Source of the DNA: Pseudopyrenochaeta lycopersici
Lineage: Eukaryota > Ascomycota > Dothideomycetes > Pleosporales > Pseudopyrenochaetaceae
Assembly: GCA_003313425.1 (NCBI GenBank)
Contig: NHZP01000041.1
Location: 434,001-498,000, forward strand
Direction of reading: 5' to 3'
Length of the DNA stretch: 64,000 nt
Part shown: piece after piece, positions 9,867-20,058 of the stretch
How the letters are laid out: every line of letters starts with the position of its first letter
Position numbering within the stretch: the first letter of the stretch is position 1
Position numbers and translations under genes: made by a program
The notes under the pieces: generated by a model
Databases searched by the model: none
What the model was told of the DNA's origin: nothing
The model's input: only the letters and a program-made list of their open reading frames with translations

Positions 9867-12671
9867 TATTACTTATACTAGTATATCAGGATTATCTTAA
9901 TCGTTGGACTAGTCCAATACTAGTATAACAGCCTTGGCATTGTTTCGACCCCGAAAATCTCTACGTCTCCGTGTCAGATACAAGGAGAAGCTTAGATGTA
10001 CTGCATAGGAAAGAGCTATCAATAGTAGGACCGATAACTACTACGATCTGCGGAAGCTCCGGAAGCAGAGGAGATATAGGAGAAAGCGGGGGACAGAACA
10101 CGAACAAGAGAATCATCATTTTTGACACTTCATCTCGATTATCAATTTCTGCTAAGCGCATTTCAGCATTCTATCTGACACTCCGTCCTGAACATTCCAC
10201 ATGTTCGTGTATCTCTCAAGATCGATATCGAATAACCCTTATTATGGACTCGGAGTCTAGCACGTCTCAATTATCGTCATCGCAGCCAGGATACCCGCCT
10301 TCTACTTCGAACACAGCGACTGCACGACTCGAGAAATTCGAAACCGTTTTTAGGAGCACATATCCGGACCCATCCGCACATGCCGTATATCGCCCTGCAT
10401 ACACAAACGCCGAACTCAGACTGCGCAGAACAAGCGGGGCCGTGCTCTATGTCTGTCTATCTCCAGGCTGCAAATGGAGCAACGGTGGTAGGGGCAACTG
10501 CGTCAAACATGCTAGACTCCATGGCACCACCATCGTGAACCCGAAACGGCTTCCATCACGCAGAACCGCATCCACGGCCTCATCCACAGCCTCAACGCCC
10601 AACATTCTTGGATATATGGTGCCCCGGGGCGAAGAAGCCACTCTCAGAAGGGCGTTTAATCATCAACGCTATATCGAGGCGCTAATATCGCTCTTTACGG
10701 TTCATCGATTACCTTTTTCGGCGATTGAATATGGTGCCATTAAGGAGTTTGCTCTCGCATGTAATCCGAACATCGAAGACATGCTGCTTAGCAATCGCCC
10801 TATGCTTATGCGGCATTTGAAAGCTAATTATTCGCTCTATAGTGATCAATTGAAGGAGTCCCTGCAAACAACAATGTCTATGATTCATTTTAGCACTGAT
10901 CTCTGGACGTCGCCACACAAACATTCAATGCTCGCTATTTGCGTACAATGGCTCGATGCTGACTACAACCTTCGAAAAGCTCTTCTCGGACTCGCGGAGT
11001 GCCGGCATTCTCATAGTGGTTCTACGCAGGCTGCAATAATCATGGAATACTTCGAGATGTACAGAATTACCCATCGCCTCGGCTACCATACTGCGGACAA
11101 TGCCACTTCGAACGACACCTGTTTACGGGCAGTATCTGCAACGCTAAGGGACGAACATAATGTCACATTTGACGCCGTACATCGCCGAGTCCGCTGCATA
11201 GGACATATTATCAACCTGTCCCTTCAAGCCTTCCTTCTCGCACGTTCAAAAGAAGCTCTTGCGGCAGCCATCGCAGCTGCCGAGTCCGTCGCCGATAACA
11301 AGGATATTGAGAGACTGTCAGCACAATTAACAGCGCCGTCGACGTCCTCTCAAAGAGGTGACACTAGATCACAGCGAACTACCACGAACACAGCCAGCGG
11401 CGATAAATGCAGCGGGTGGGAAGGTATTGCACCGCTCAGAAAGCTTCACACCATTGCTGTATGGTTGGGTCTCTCCTCACTTCATTCTGATATGTGGAGA
11501 GATGCCGTGGGTCTTGAACTAGGCACGGATAATACCACACGCTGGTCGTCGTGGTACAAAGTCATAAACAACGCCATCAAGAAGAAGGCACAGATCAACC
11601 GCTTCTTTACTCAATATGACCACGATCTTGGCGAAAATACGCTAGATACCTCGGATTGGGTGTTATTGGAGAGAGCCCAGATATTTCTTCAAGTCTTTGA
11701 CGAAGCCACTCGGGATGCCGAAAGGGACCATGCATCTGTTGCAGATGTGCTTCAGCTAATGGATGCGATCCTGCAGCACTACGAAGACACAAAGTTGAAA
11801 CACTCACCAGATGGCCCCGAGCCTGACCCTTGTATGCTACATGCCATTGACATGGGCTGGTTTGTTCTTGATAAATACTATGCCTTAACGGACGAAGCAC
11901 CTGTATATACTGCCGCTCTTCTCCTCGATCCCTCGAGACGACTGGCCTACCTCGAAGAGAACTGGCCAACTGAGTGGCACGTCGCTGCAATCGGCAGAGC
12001 ACAGCAGGTATGGGAGAGGGAGTACAAGGACTTCGTCCTTCCGGAGGAGGTCTCTATTTCTGCCGCTCCTGCTGTTGTACAGTCCGCGGTGACACCACTT
12101 GAGCGGTTAAAGCAACGCACACAGCCGAAAACCACCGTATCCACGGATAGAGATACATTCGATGCTTTTATTAGAGAGGATCCAGTTGACCTTCATGGCA
12201 GTACAGCACTAGAATGGTGGTGTCAACCGGAGCGAAGACGGCGATATCCACGACTTCACCGCATGGCTGTGGATATACTTTCGATCCCACCGGAATCCGC
12301 AGAGCCAGAGCGTACGTTCTCAGGTGCTCGACGAACCACACGTTGGGATAGATCGAGACTGACTTGTGATAACATTGAGCTCATTGAATGCATCGGCAAC
12401 TGGCTGCGCAACCGCCATATTAGGACTGGGGGTGTGGTTTTGCATGAGGATGCGGTTGATAATATGGATATTGATGCAGCAGTAGTGTAGAGGTTAATCG
12501 ATTTAATCGCGATTTGTACGGCGATTTGTCTCCTGTAGCTGGACACTAGAAAATGCCAAGGATATCAGGATATCAGAAATGATATACTAGTATACTAGTA
12601 TAAGGATTTCGGTAATACTAGTATATCAGGATAAGCATTTTGGAACTGATATACTAGTATTACCATGTCTG
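9818..12671 (+). mobile_element. hAT DNA transposon 2, copy 1 (complete, 2,854 bp)
   Basis: Perfect 18-bp inverted repeats (CAGACATGGTAATACTAG at each end) and an 8-bp target duplication GTCGTTGG. The subterminal 100 bases at each end are packed with the palindromic word TATACTAGTATA and with TATCAGGATA. One long transposase frame runs on the plus strand. The element interrupts the coding sequence of the large gene copy A; deleting the element plus one target copy restores that reading frame. An inverted copy of the same length and the same protein lies at 30857-33710. Confidence 0.96.
10244..12490 (+). CDS. hAT transposase (hAT2, copy 1)
   Basis: A 748-residue hAT transposase when started at the methionine of MDSESSTSQLSS. 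The open frame extends 91 codons further upstream, but that part is leader-like. A degenerate BED-type finger is visible (CLSPGCKW ... HARLHG). The catalytic-core blocks are HFSTDLWTSP, HTADNATSNDT and CIGHIINLSLQAF. The C-terminal dimerisation region reads ALEWWCQ, then MAVDILSIPPESAEPERTFSG. The frame is complete, and the predicted protein appears identical to that of the second copy at 31038-33284. This is evidence of recent transposition. Confidence 0.93.
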   Translation: MDSESSTSQLSSSQPGYPPSTSNTATARLEKFETVFRSTYPDPSAHAVYRPAYTNAELRLRRTSGAVLYVCLSPGCKWSNGGRGNCVKHARLHGTTIVNPKRLPSRRTASTASSTASTPNILGYMVPRGEEATLRRAFNHQRYIEALISLFTVHRLPFSAIEYGAIKEFALACNPNIEDMLLSNRPMLMRHLKANYSLYSDQLKESLQTTMSMIHFSTDLWTSPHKHSMLAICVQWLDADYNLRKALLGLAECRHSHSGSTQAAIIMEYFEMYRITHRLGYHTADNATSNDTCLRAVSATLRDEHNVTFDAVHRRVRCIGHIINLSLQAFLLARSKEALAAAIAAAESVADNKDIERLSAQLTAPSTSSQRGDTRSQRTTTNTASGDKCSGWEGIAPLRKLHTIAVWLGLSSLHSDMWRDAVGLELGTDNTTRWSSWYKVINNAIKKKAQINRFFTQYDHDLGENTLDTSDWVLLERAQIFLQVFDEATRDAERDHASVADVLQLMDAILQHYEDTKLKHSPDGPEPDPCMLHAIDMGWFVLDKYYALTDEAPVYTAALLLDPSRRLAYLEENWPTEWHVAAIGRAQQVWEREYKDFVLPEEVSISAAPAVVQSAVTPLERLKQRTQPKTTVSTDRDTFDAFIREDPVDLHGSTALEWWCQPERRRRYPRLHRMAVDILSIPPESAEPERTFSGARRTTRWDRSRLTCDNIELIECIGNWLRNRHIRTGGVVLHEDAVDNMDIDAAVV

Positions 12672-12679
12672 GTCGTTGG

Positions 12680-15600
12680 TATTGACGCTGAAGCGATAGC
12701 CGATGAGGCTGCAAATGACTCCGAAGAGGATGCACTTGCAGGATTAGAGACCGAAGCGGATGCTAGGGTTGATGGTGATACTCGGGTGGATGGTGGGGGT
12801 GGTCTATCCTATGGTGATTGTATTTCCTGGGCTAGTTCATGGTCTGAGCAAGGCGACTTTGCAGACTATGATGACGACGTCGCAGAGTTGGGTTGTGCGT
12901 CCTGGGAGATAAACAACGTGGGGCCTGAGAATAGGCTTAAAGGTAAGCAATGGTTCACCGACGACATGCGCAAGCTAAGGATACCTAGTTGATGACCTGG
13001 TTTCTAAGACATCATCTGTTGCGTTTAATGGCCAACAAGCAATCAAAATGTTGCAAAAACGGTACACGATTGATTATGGGGGAAAGGAAGCTGGGTCAAG
13101 GCCGGCGTCGGCGGCGGCGGATGAGTTTTACCCCATCTTTTCCCTTGAACCACTGGTTGTTGTCGGTCTGCCGCTCAGACCCATTACACAACGAGTCAGC
13201 AAGTCATCCGGCGAAGTTGCCGTGACTTTCGAGAACTGGCAGGTCCCGTACAGCAGCAAATATAGACATGGACTACAATTCGATCTGGATCACCGGACAT
13301 TTCTTTTGGCTACGGGACCGTCGAGAGAGGCATGGTATATTGTCATGCATCCCGCTGCGGTGATCAGTGAGGAGATGCCGTGGAGAGATACTTCGAAGCG
13401 GCGCAGAAATTCGTCGCATGCTGGAGCATTACAGAATCATCATGCCCAGTTCCTGGCTGCATACATCAACGAGGTCTTTCGTGTTGGCGGCCTCCTCGGG
13501 GAGAACTTTGATCCTTCCTGGGTGCTCGGTAGCCAAGGCTCAAAGAGGATCACGTTTGACCGGTGGACCACTTTCCAGGAACGATTTGTTGAGGGCTGGG
13601 ACCGGTACGTGAATGCACAATCGTGTGATCCATTCTGGACGGAGAATAAGCCTGCATTTCACGCCCATGACTATGGGCTTGTTATGGAAATCGAAATGAA
13701 TGAGCGGCTTCTGTCGCTTGCAGAGGAGATGCGCATACAGCGAGTTAGTGGGGACCCCGGTATTCGGCTACAGAGGGATGAGTATGAGCTGGAAGCCTTG
13801 AGTAGTGGGCAAATGCATAGCACTAACGGGGCCAAGGGCATCGCAACCGGATCACCCAGTGACAAAGATTATGACGCATGTTATCCAGATAATTTTCGAC
13901 GTGTTAGGATGGCGTTAGAACAAAAATATCGGCTAGAGAGCATCGGTTTCGTCGCATGTGCTCTTGCCGTGGATCTGAATTGCCTTGATGGAAACTCCCC
14001 CGACTCGGGCAATAAGCTTGCGACCTGTCTACTTGCGGATCGTAACAAAGTGTCACGTGAATTCACAAAATCACAGGAATTCACCTTTTATCCACTGGCT
14101 TTTCACTCCTCATACGGCAACTTCTCCACGCCCGGGCCACCCCCATTTCTGGAAGAGAACGTTCTGTCGATCTTGACGGAAAATATGAGCCTACAGAATG
14201 ACGGCGCGGACATACTTAACTGTCCGTATTTCCACGCGTACTCGAACATCAGGTGCTCCTTCTGTCCGGGACTTAGCAGCAGCCTCTTGGCAAACAAAGG
14301 TTTTGCAACAGCAGCGATGACGCTTCCTGAAGCTGAGGCAAATCATTCTGATCGGGTAAAGGCTAAGCAACAGCAGCTGCTGGGCTACCTGCGTGGTCAG
14401 TGGGCTTCAGAGGCACATGGCTTGTTTAAGCCATTTGTGCATGAGCGGAAATGTATTGAAACAGCGATCGAAGAGGAAGAGTTTCCTTTCCGAATGAAAC
14501 AAGTCTTGACCATCCAGGTGTCCAAGTTGACCGATACGCGACGCGGCTTTTCAACGACCTTCCGTGCCATTTTCCAATTGATACGGTTTTACTTGAAACA
14601 GCCTCGATTTTACACCTGCCTGCTACATTCCTTTAGGCCGACAGTCTACCCTGGGGTGCTTTCATGCTTTGCGAAAGTATTCGAACTTGCGATGGACGAG
14701 ATGCTCCGACGGTATGAAGCCGGGGGGTCGAAAGGGTTGAAGCTACCACTTGCTGAAGGAGTGGCGGTATTAGACCGTCTCGGCAGCTATTGCTTTACAG
14801 GATTTTCCCAGAAATTGATGGGTCCCGCGCTAGGACCGCTGGGCACGATAGAGGCTCTGAAGAGGAGAGCATGGCCTTTTGTTGATCCGGATATATTGAA
14901 TCTCCAGGAAGGCGAGGGTTCTCTCAACCTGGCTAGGTGGCCCCGACGCAAAGATGGCCACCCTCTGCTCATGCAAGCAGCCGCTCTTGTTTTCCATTAT
15001 GGAGCGGGCGTTGCCACTCGTCGTCGTAACGATGTTTGGTTCCAAGAACTCGGCGGTATATCTGCTGCTGGAGGGTTGGAGGTAACGATATACCTTGACG
15101 AATTCTTCCGCGAGGTGTGGATTCCGCAACTCGTAGCTTCGGTCAGTTATAAACTTAGCCGCAAAGTCGGAGGGAACAGTCGTGATCACGGAAGCGTTAG
15201 TGCGGACAAGGAGCTGCAATCTCAGGAGGGCCAACGGCTACTTCAGAAATGGTCCCTGTTGAACCATCCATTCTCTTGGACGTAAGTATCATCATACAAA
15301 CAGGAGGTAGTGATGTTGGAAACTGATGAGAGGCGTACAGGAATTACGAGCCGATCTTCACTTTCTTTATACCGAACGGAGTGGCCCAGTCTACTCAGAT
15401 CTCCAGTCAGGCATACGGGGATTTCGCTCAAGACATATACGAAACCTGCGTTCGGGATGATGGGCGGACGGAGACAACCTTCCTGTGGCTGCCTACGACG
15501 TGTCTGTTGCTGCTTCGTACAGCGATTAGACACACGTCCGGTACTCTCATGAGCAAGGAACACTGGATCAATGCATTGTCTGCTTCCATGCTTTCGAACG

Positions 15601-16457
15601 GGATTGAATGCATTCCGGGGTCTTACCGCGCCAAATTTACATGCCGAAGGGTTACCAAGCTTGTACGATACGTCCCGTCGGCTTCTGCATCAGGACCAAG
15701 ATCAAGATCAGGAAGCCCTACCATAGTAAACATCATAGACGGAAATAGAGAGCAGTACACTGCAAAAAGGCGTATAATTGACTTTGGTTGTACAGTACCT
15801 TTTACCTCAGTTCCGGCTATCGTAGAAGACGGCTTTCGACAGCTGGGGGTAATTTTCAGGGACGGGAACCGTATGATCTTGGCCCATTACCAAGTTGCGC
15901 GTCAATGTTTGATAGAATGCCTAGGCGACCCTCTCTGTGATGTGATGCTGATGATGGTGTTGACGCTAGCTTCGTCATCGGTCACTCCTTCGGTTGCGCC
16001 CAAGATGCGACATTTTGGTGCGGGAGCAAGGAAGGATCCTGCCATATTTGCGGCGAATCTAGTAACGCGAATGCTTTGGTTCCTTCGACCGCGGAATTTC
16101 CCATGGGAGAAGAATGCGGGGTCGGTGCTTCGAGTAACAGAAATGACCAAGAAGATTGGTAAGTCCTTCTACAGAACATGTATATCACGGCACGAACTAA
16201 TCTTGGAATATTATATAGAGCATAAAGGTGTAGGCAACCGAATATTACGCGAACTAGGATGGGTAAAAGTGGTACGGGGTAACCGGGACAGTCCGCAGAA
16301 CCGTGACTTGGAGCTCCGCAGTAAGGGAGAGCTACTGCGGCTGCGGAGAGAGTTGCTGTCTCTGAGGGCAAGTGCACTAGACTTCATCAACTTGGTTTTC
16401 CGGAGCGGCGACAATATCTGGGTAGAGCGATGTGCAGCCATTATCAGAGAGGAATGA
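12680..16457 (+). CDS. Very large unrecognised protein, copy A, module 2 (distal half, four exons)
   Basis: Continuation of the gene begun at 5871. Inferred exons are 12680-12942, 12989-15281, 15341-16158 and 16219-16457, with introns of 46, 59 and 60 bp. Together with 5871-9817 they total 7,560 nt, exactly 2,520 codons including the stop. The last two splice positions are supported by copy B, which breaks at the same places. The region opens with an acidic linker, then conserved blocks TFYPLAFHSSYGN (about residue 1769 of the joined protein), LDRLGSYCFTG (about 2000), RRKDGHPLLMQA, HYQVARQCLIECLGDPLCD and NRILRELGW. No known domain was recognised. At present it has no start of its own unless an internal ATG such as 13048 is used, so it may be silent. 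Alternatively modules 1 and 2 could once have been separate genes. Confidence 0.72.
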
Positions 16458-16659
16458 GAGCGTACGGTTTAACTGTAGGATTTAATCATGGAGATCCTAT
16501 TTATTATGTTCACCTTCCTGCGTTCTTCCTCGACCTTCTCATAATCATTGGCCGCCTACTTCCCCACAAGCGAGAAGACCCTTTCTCCCTCCTAGAGGAT
16601 CAGAGCGACGTCAACTCGGGATTCCGACAATGAGGATGGGCTACACGGGTATTCCGGGT
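16458..16659. other. Short spacer between copy A and copy B
   Basis: About 200 bases between the copy A stop and the first sequence resembling the acidic linker of the family. Nothing was recognised. Copies A and B are in direct tandem orientation, so this may mark the junction of an old duplication. Confidence 0.35.
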
Positions 16660-17282
16660 TAGAAAATAGGGTTGGCGGTGAAGATCCTGGTGGAGACGAT
16701 GCCATTACGGCGGGCGAGGAGTATTCGTGGAGGGTTGACCATTCAAGTGGTGACTACAGCTGAAGGGTAGGTACTCTCCATCCTGTGTGCACCATAGGAA
16801 ACGCGCTTAAGGCCTGTAGACGATTCAGAATCTGATGAGGAAGGAGGATACGAGGAGGAGGGCCAAGGATTAGATCAAGATTTACGGTCGGACCCAGGAG
16901 CAGACTCGGTTTCGACTGCTGGAGATGATTACCAGGCTCTGTACACCGAGGGTCTTGACCAGCTACGAACTGAACTGGAGCATAAATACGAACTGGGTCA
17001 TATTGACTCTATTTCTTATGCCCTTGCCGTCGATATACATTGCCTTGATGCCTCGTCGCCTGATTTAGAACACAAGTCTGCGCTCTGCCTTCTTGCCAAT
17101 CGCAATGCCGTTGCTGGCGAGTATAGGTGAAGCCGGGACTTTACCTTCTATCCATTGGCATTCCATCCAGTGTATGGCAATTTTACCTCTCCACACCCGC
17201 CTTCCTTCCTATCGGATAATTTGCTTACGGTCATGAAAGATAATATGAGCTTCCAGAACCAGGGCGCCGACGTCCTTTCCTT

Positions 17283-20058
17283 CAGACTTGTCGGCAATAT
17301 GTGCTTATCAATGTTCTTATCAATCAATATCAATATTCATCCAAGTAGGCAATATCAATATGGGATATCGTTATCAATTCAATATTGATAAGTATTGATA
17401 AGGGCACGTGCACACCCACTTCTCACCACCTTTTTGCTTTTTTCGCCTTTTTTCGCCTTTTTTGGTGTTCTTCCGCGCCCTTTCGCGTCCTTTCGCGTTT
17501 TCCTTTTTTGCACCTTTTGCGTGCAAATCCCAGGGTATCTACCGGTTTATCTCTCTGCTGCATGCTCCACAACCACCGCCATAAACCATTCTACAACGTT
17601 ATGGCCTCCCAGAACTCCCAAGGTCGGCCTATCCGACCTCCTTCCTCCTCATCCACACCCTCTCTACCCACTACGCCTTCCTCCAGAGCCTCTCCTAGCC
17701 CATGGCGCTTCCTCAATGACAAACCACATCGACCTGACCGTAGCCGTGAGGACGTAAAGTCAAGAAAGAGGCGTGCTGCTGATATATGGACACACTTTCG
17801 GAAGCCAGAGAATGATGAGGCAATGCGCGATAAGTCAGGGCAATCACTGATGTATTGTAAGGACTGTGACGGCTATGGGAAACCCTGGGCTACTGCTATT
17901 ACCACTAACGCTAGGACTCATATGGCGAATCTACATCAAGTCTACGTTGATGTTGAAGAGCCGAAGGGAAAGAAAGTACGGCAAGTCTCTCTCCAAGCAG
18001 CCCTTCAAATGTCGGTAAAGAAGCAGGTAGAGAAGAATACCGAGGATGTGGAGGAGGTTCTTACGAAGGCGCTTAACAAAGACGCCTTCTACGAGGCACA
18101 AATCCAGCTTGTTACTCGCCGCCGCTTGCCTTTCAACTGTGTTGAATGGCCAGAATACCAAGCGCTCCTAATGGCAGTTAATCCAGAGGTCGAAAACCTA
18201 CTTATCGAGTCACACACTACTATACCTGTCCACATTGAGCGAAGCTTTAAAACACACTACGCTACCATTAAGGAGCGCCTACACAGGGCAAAGTCTCAAA
18301 TCCACTACTCTATCGATCTCTGGTCATCGGCAAATCGGAAATCATTCCTTGGCATCTGCGCGCAATTCGTTGGACACGACTACACCCTCCGCAAAGCTCT
18401 CCTCTCCCTCCCACAGTGTCGCTTCTCTCACAGCGGCGAGACGATGGCAAGGCATATTCTCGAGACAATACAAGCATATGAGGTTACGGAGAAGACAGGC
18501 TATATTATTGGGGATAATGCTTCCAGTAACGACACTTGTTGTAGGGCTATTGCAAATGCTCTTACAAAAATTGGGGTGGAATTCAATGCAAAAAAGAGGC
18601 GGATTCGATGCAGCGGTCATATAATCAATCTATCTCTTGATGCCTTCCTCTTTGCAACTACAGTAGAAGCCCTTGAGGCTGCCATTGAGGCTGCAAAAGA
18701 GGAGTCAGATATCACTGTGGTTGAAGCATTGCAAGAGCAGCTTCGTGAGAAGAGAGGCGACAAGAAAGGCAAAAGAATGCGACTCCTTAACGAGGCTAGG
18801 TGGCAGTCCAATGGAGCGCTTGGGAGCCTCCATGGTATCGCTGTCTATATTCGCTCCTCCACTATATTGACTGATGAGTGGGAGGCACTTGCTGGGAAGC
18901 TTCTGGGCATCGATAACGCAACACGCTGGAACTCCTGGTACAAGTTGATTGCATTGGCCGTTGAGAAGCAGGATGCTTTGAATAAGTTCTGTCAAAAGCA
19001 TCATAGTGCCCTTGGTGGCGCTGTTCTTTCTGCGGAAGATTGGGAGACTCTTACAATGACTCTTGAATTCTTACAGCCATTTAATCAAGCAACACTTACA
19101 CAGGAAGCTAACTGGTCATCGCTTGACCAAGCTCTCTGGACAATGGATATCCTCTTTAAACACTACGAGGAAGCAAAGGTATGTTGCTGATAAAAAACTT
19201 ATTTATACTGCTAATCTTAAGTAGATTCAATATAAAAACAACTCCCATATAGTCAACTCCATTAATATGGGGTGGTATGTCCTTGACAAGTATTACAAAT
19301 CCTCTGACGAAGCGCCTGCCTATACCACAGCCCTCCTCCTCCATCCCCGACGCCGCCTCAAGTATATTGATATCAATTGGGTATCCTCCTGGAGAGAACC
19401 GGCCCTTACTACCGCAAGAGAGATTTGGGCAAATTATAAGGATCTGCCTCTTCTAAAGTCGCAGAAGGAGGCGGATAATTCACAACCAGAACTCTCAAAA
19501 TTTGAGAGGCTTGCGGCGGAGCTTGACGTTATGGAAGAGGAGGAAGAGGAGGATGAATTCGAGAAATTTGTGAACGCAAAGCCTTGTAAGATCACTTGCT
19601 CTCCTTTGGAGTGGTGGTGTAAAGAGGAGCAGCGACTAGAATACCCTCGGCTTCATCAAATGGCGATGGATATCCTTTCTATTCCTCCAATGTCTGATGA
19701 AGCCGAGCGCGTCTTCTCAGGCGTACGGAGAACTATCTCATGGGACAGAGCTAGGCTAGGAGCATGGATTGTGGAGATGACAGAGGTTCTGGGTAATTGG
19801 AATAAGAACGGGCTTATCCAGACACTCTACATACCGGCAGAAGATCCTGGCAATATCACAGCCGAAGTAGAAAGCGATGACAATGGGCTTTCCGGACTAT
19901 AGGTGCCCAAAGTGTCTGAAACACCATAGATTCTATATGCTAGTCCCAATCGGGTGATTCTTGGCAATATTATCAATTCAATATCAATCTTGGGTCTGGA
20001 TATCAATTCAATATCAATATCACCCTTATCAATCAATATTGAATTGCCGACAAGTCTG
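17283..20058 (+). mobile_element. hAT DNA transposon 3 (complete, 2,776 bp)
   Basis: Inverted repeats CAGACTTGTCGGCAAT are identical at both ends (16 bp), with an 8-bp target duplication CTTTCCTT at 17275-17282 and 20059-20066. The first and last 120 bases are full of AATATCAATATTGAT-type words, the likely subterminal binding sites. The internal gene is a hAT transposase with one intron. It lies inside the already damaged copy B. Its own gene is open, so it entered after, or escaped, the mutation that put stops in its host. Confidence 0.95.
17601..19902 (+). CDS. hAT transposase (hAT3), two exons
   Basis: Exons 17601-19178 and 19225-19902, joined across a 46-bp GTATGT...TAG intron, give 751 residues. 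The methionine of MASQNSQGRP is preferred because the frame before it is low complexity. Visible are a finger-like CKDCDGYGK ... HMANLHQVY, the core blocks HYSIDLWSS, IIGDNASSNDT and CSGHIINLSLDAF, and the C-terminal LEWWCKEEQ, then MAMDILSIPPMSDEAERVFSG. The sequence across the intron (FKHYEEAK then IQYKNNS) matches the hAT2 protein at the same place, which supports the splice. It looks intact. Confidence 0.92.

Noticed and set aside
13048..15285. Treating the 745-codon frame as an independent gene
   Set aside because: It is open upstream of its first ATG and is joined in frame by a plausible intron to the acidic linker that continues module 1, so it is described as the distal part of copy A.
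5871..16457. Helitron, Starship captain, KDZ or Plavaka transposase as identity of the large gene
   Set aside because: No Rep or helicase motifs, no tyrosine-recombinase R-H-R-Y pattern and no recognisable DDE blocks were seen. Calling any of these would be a guess.
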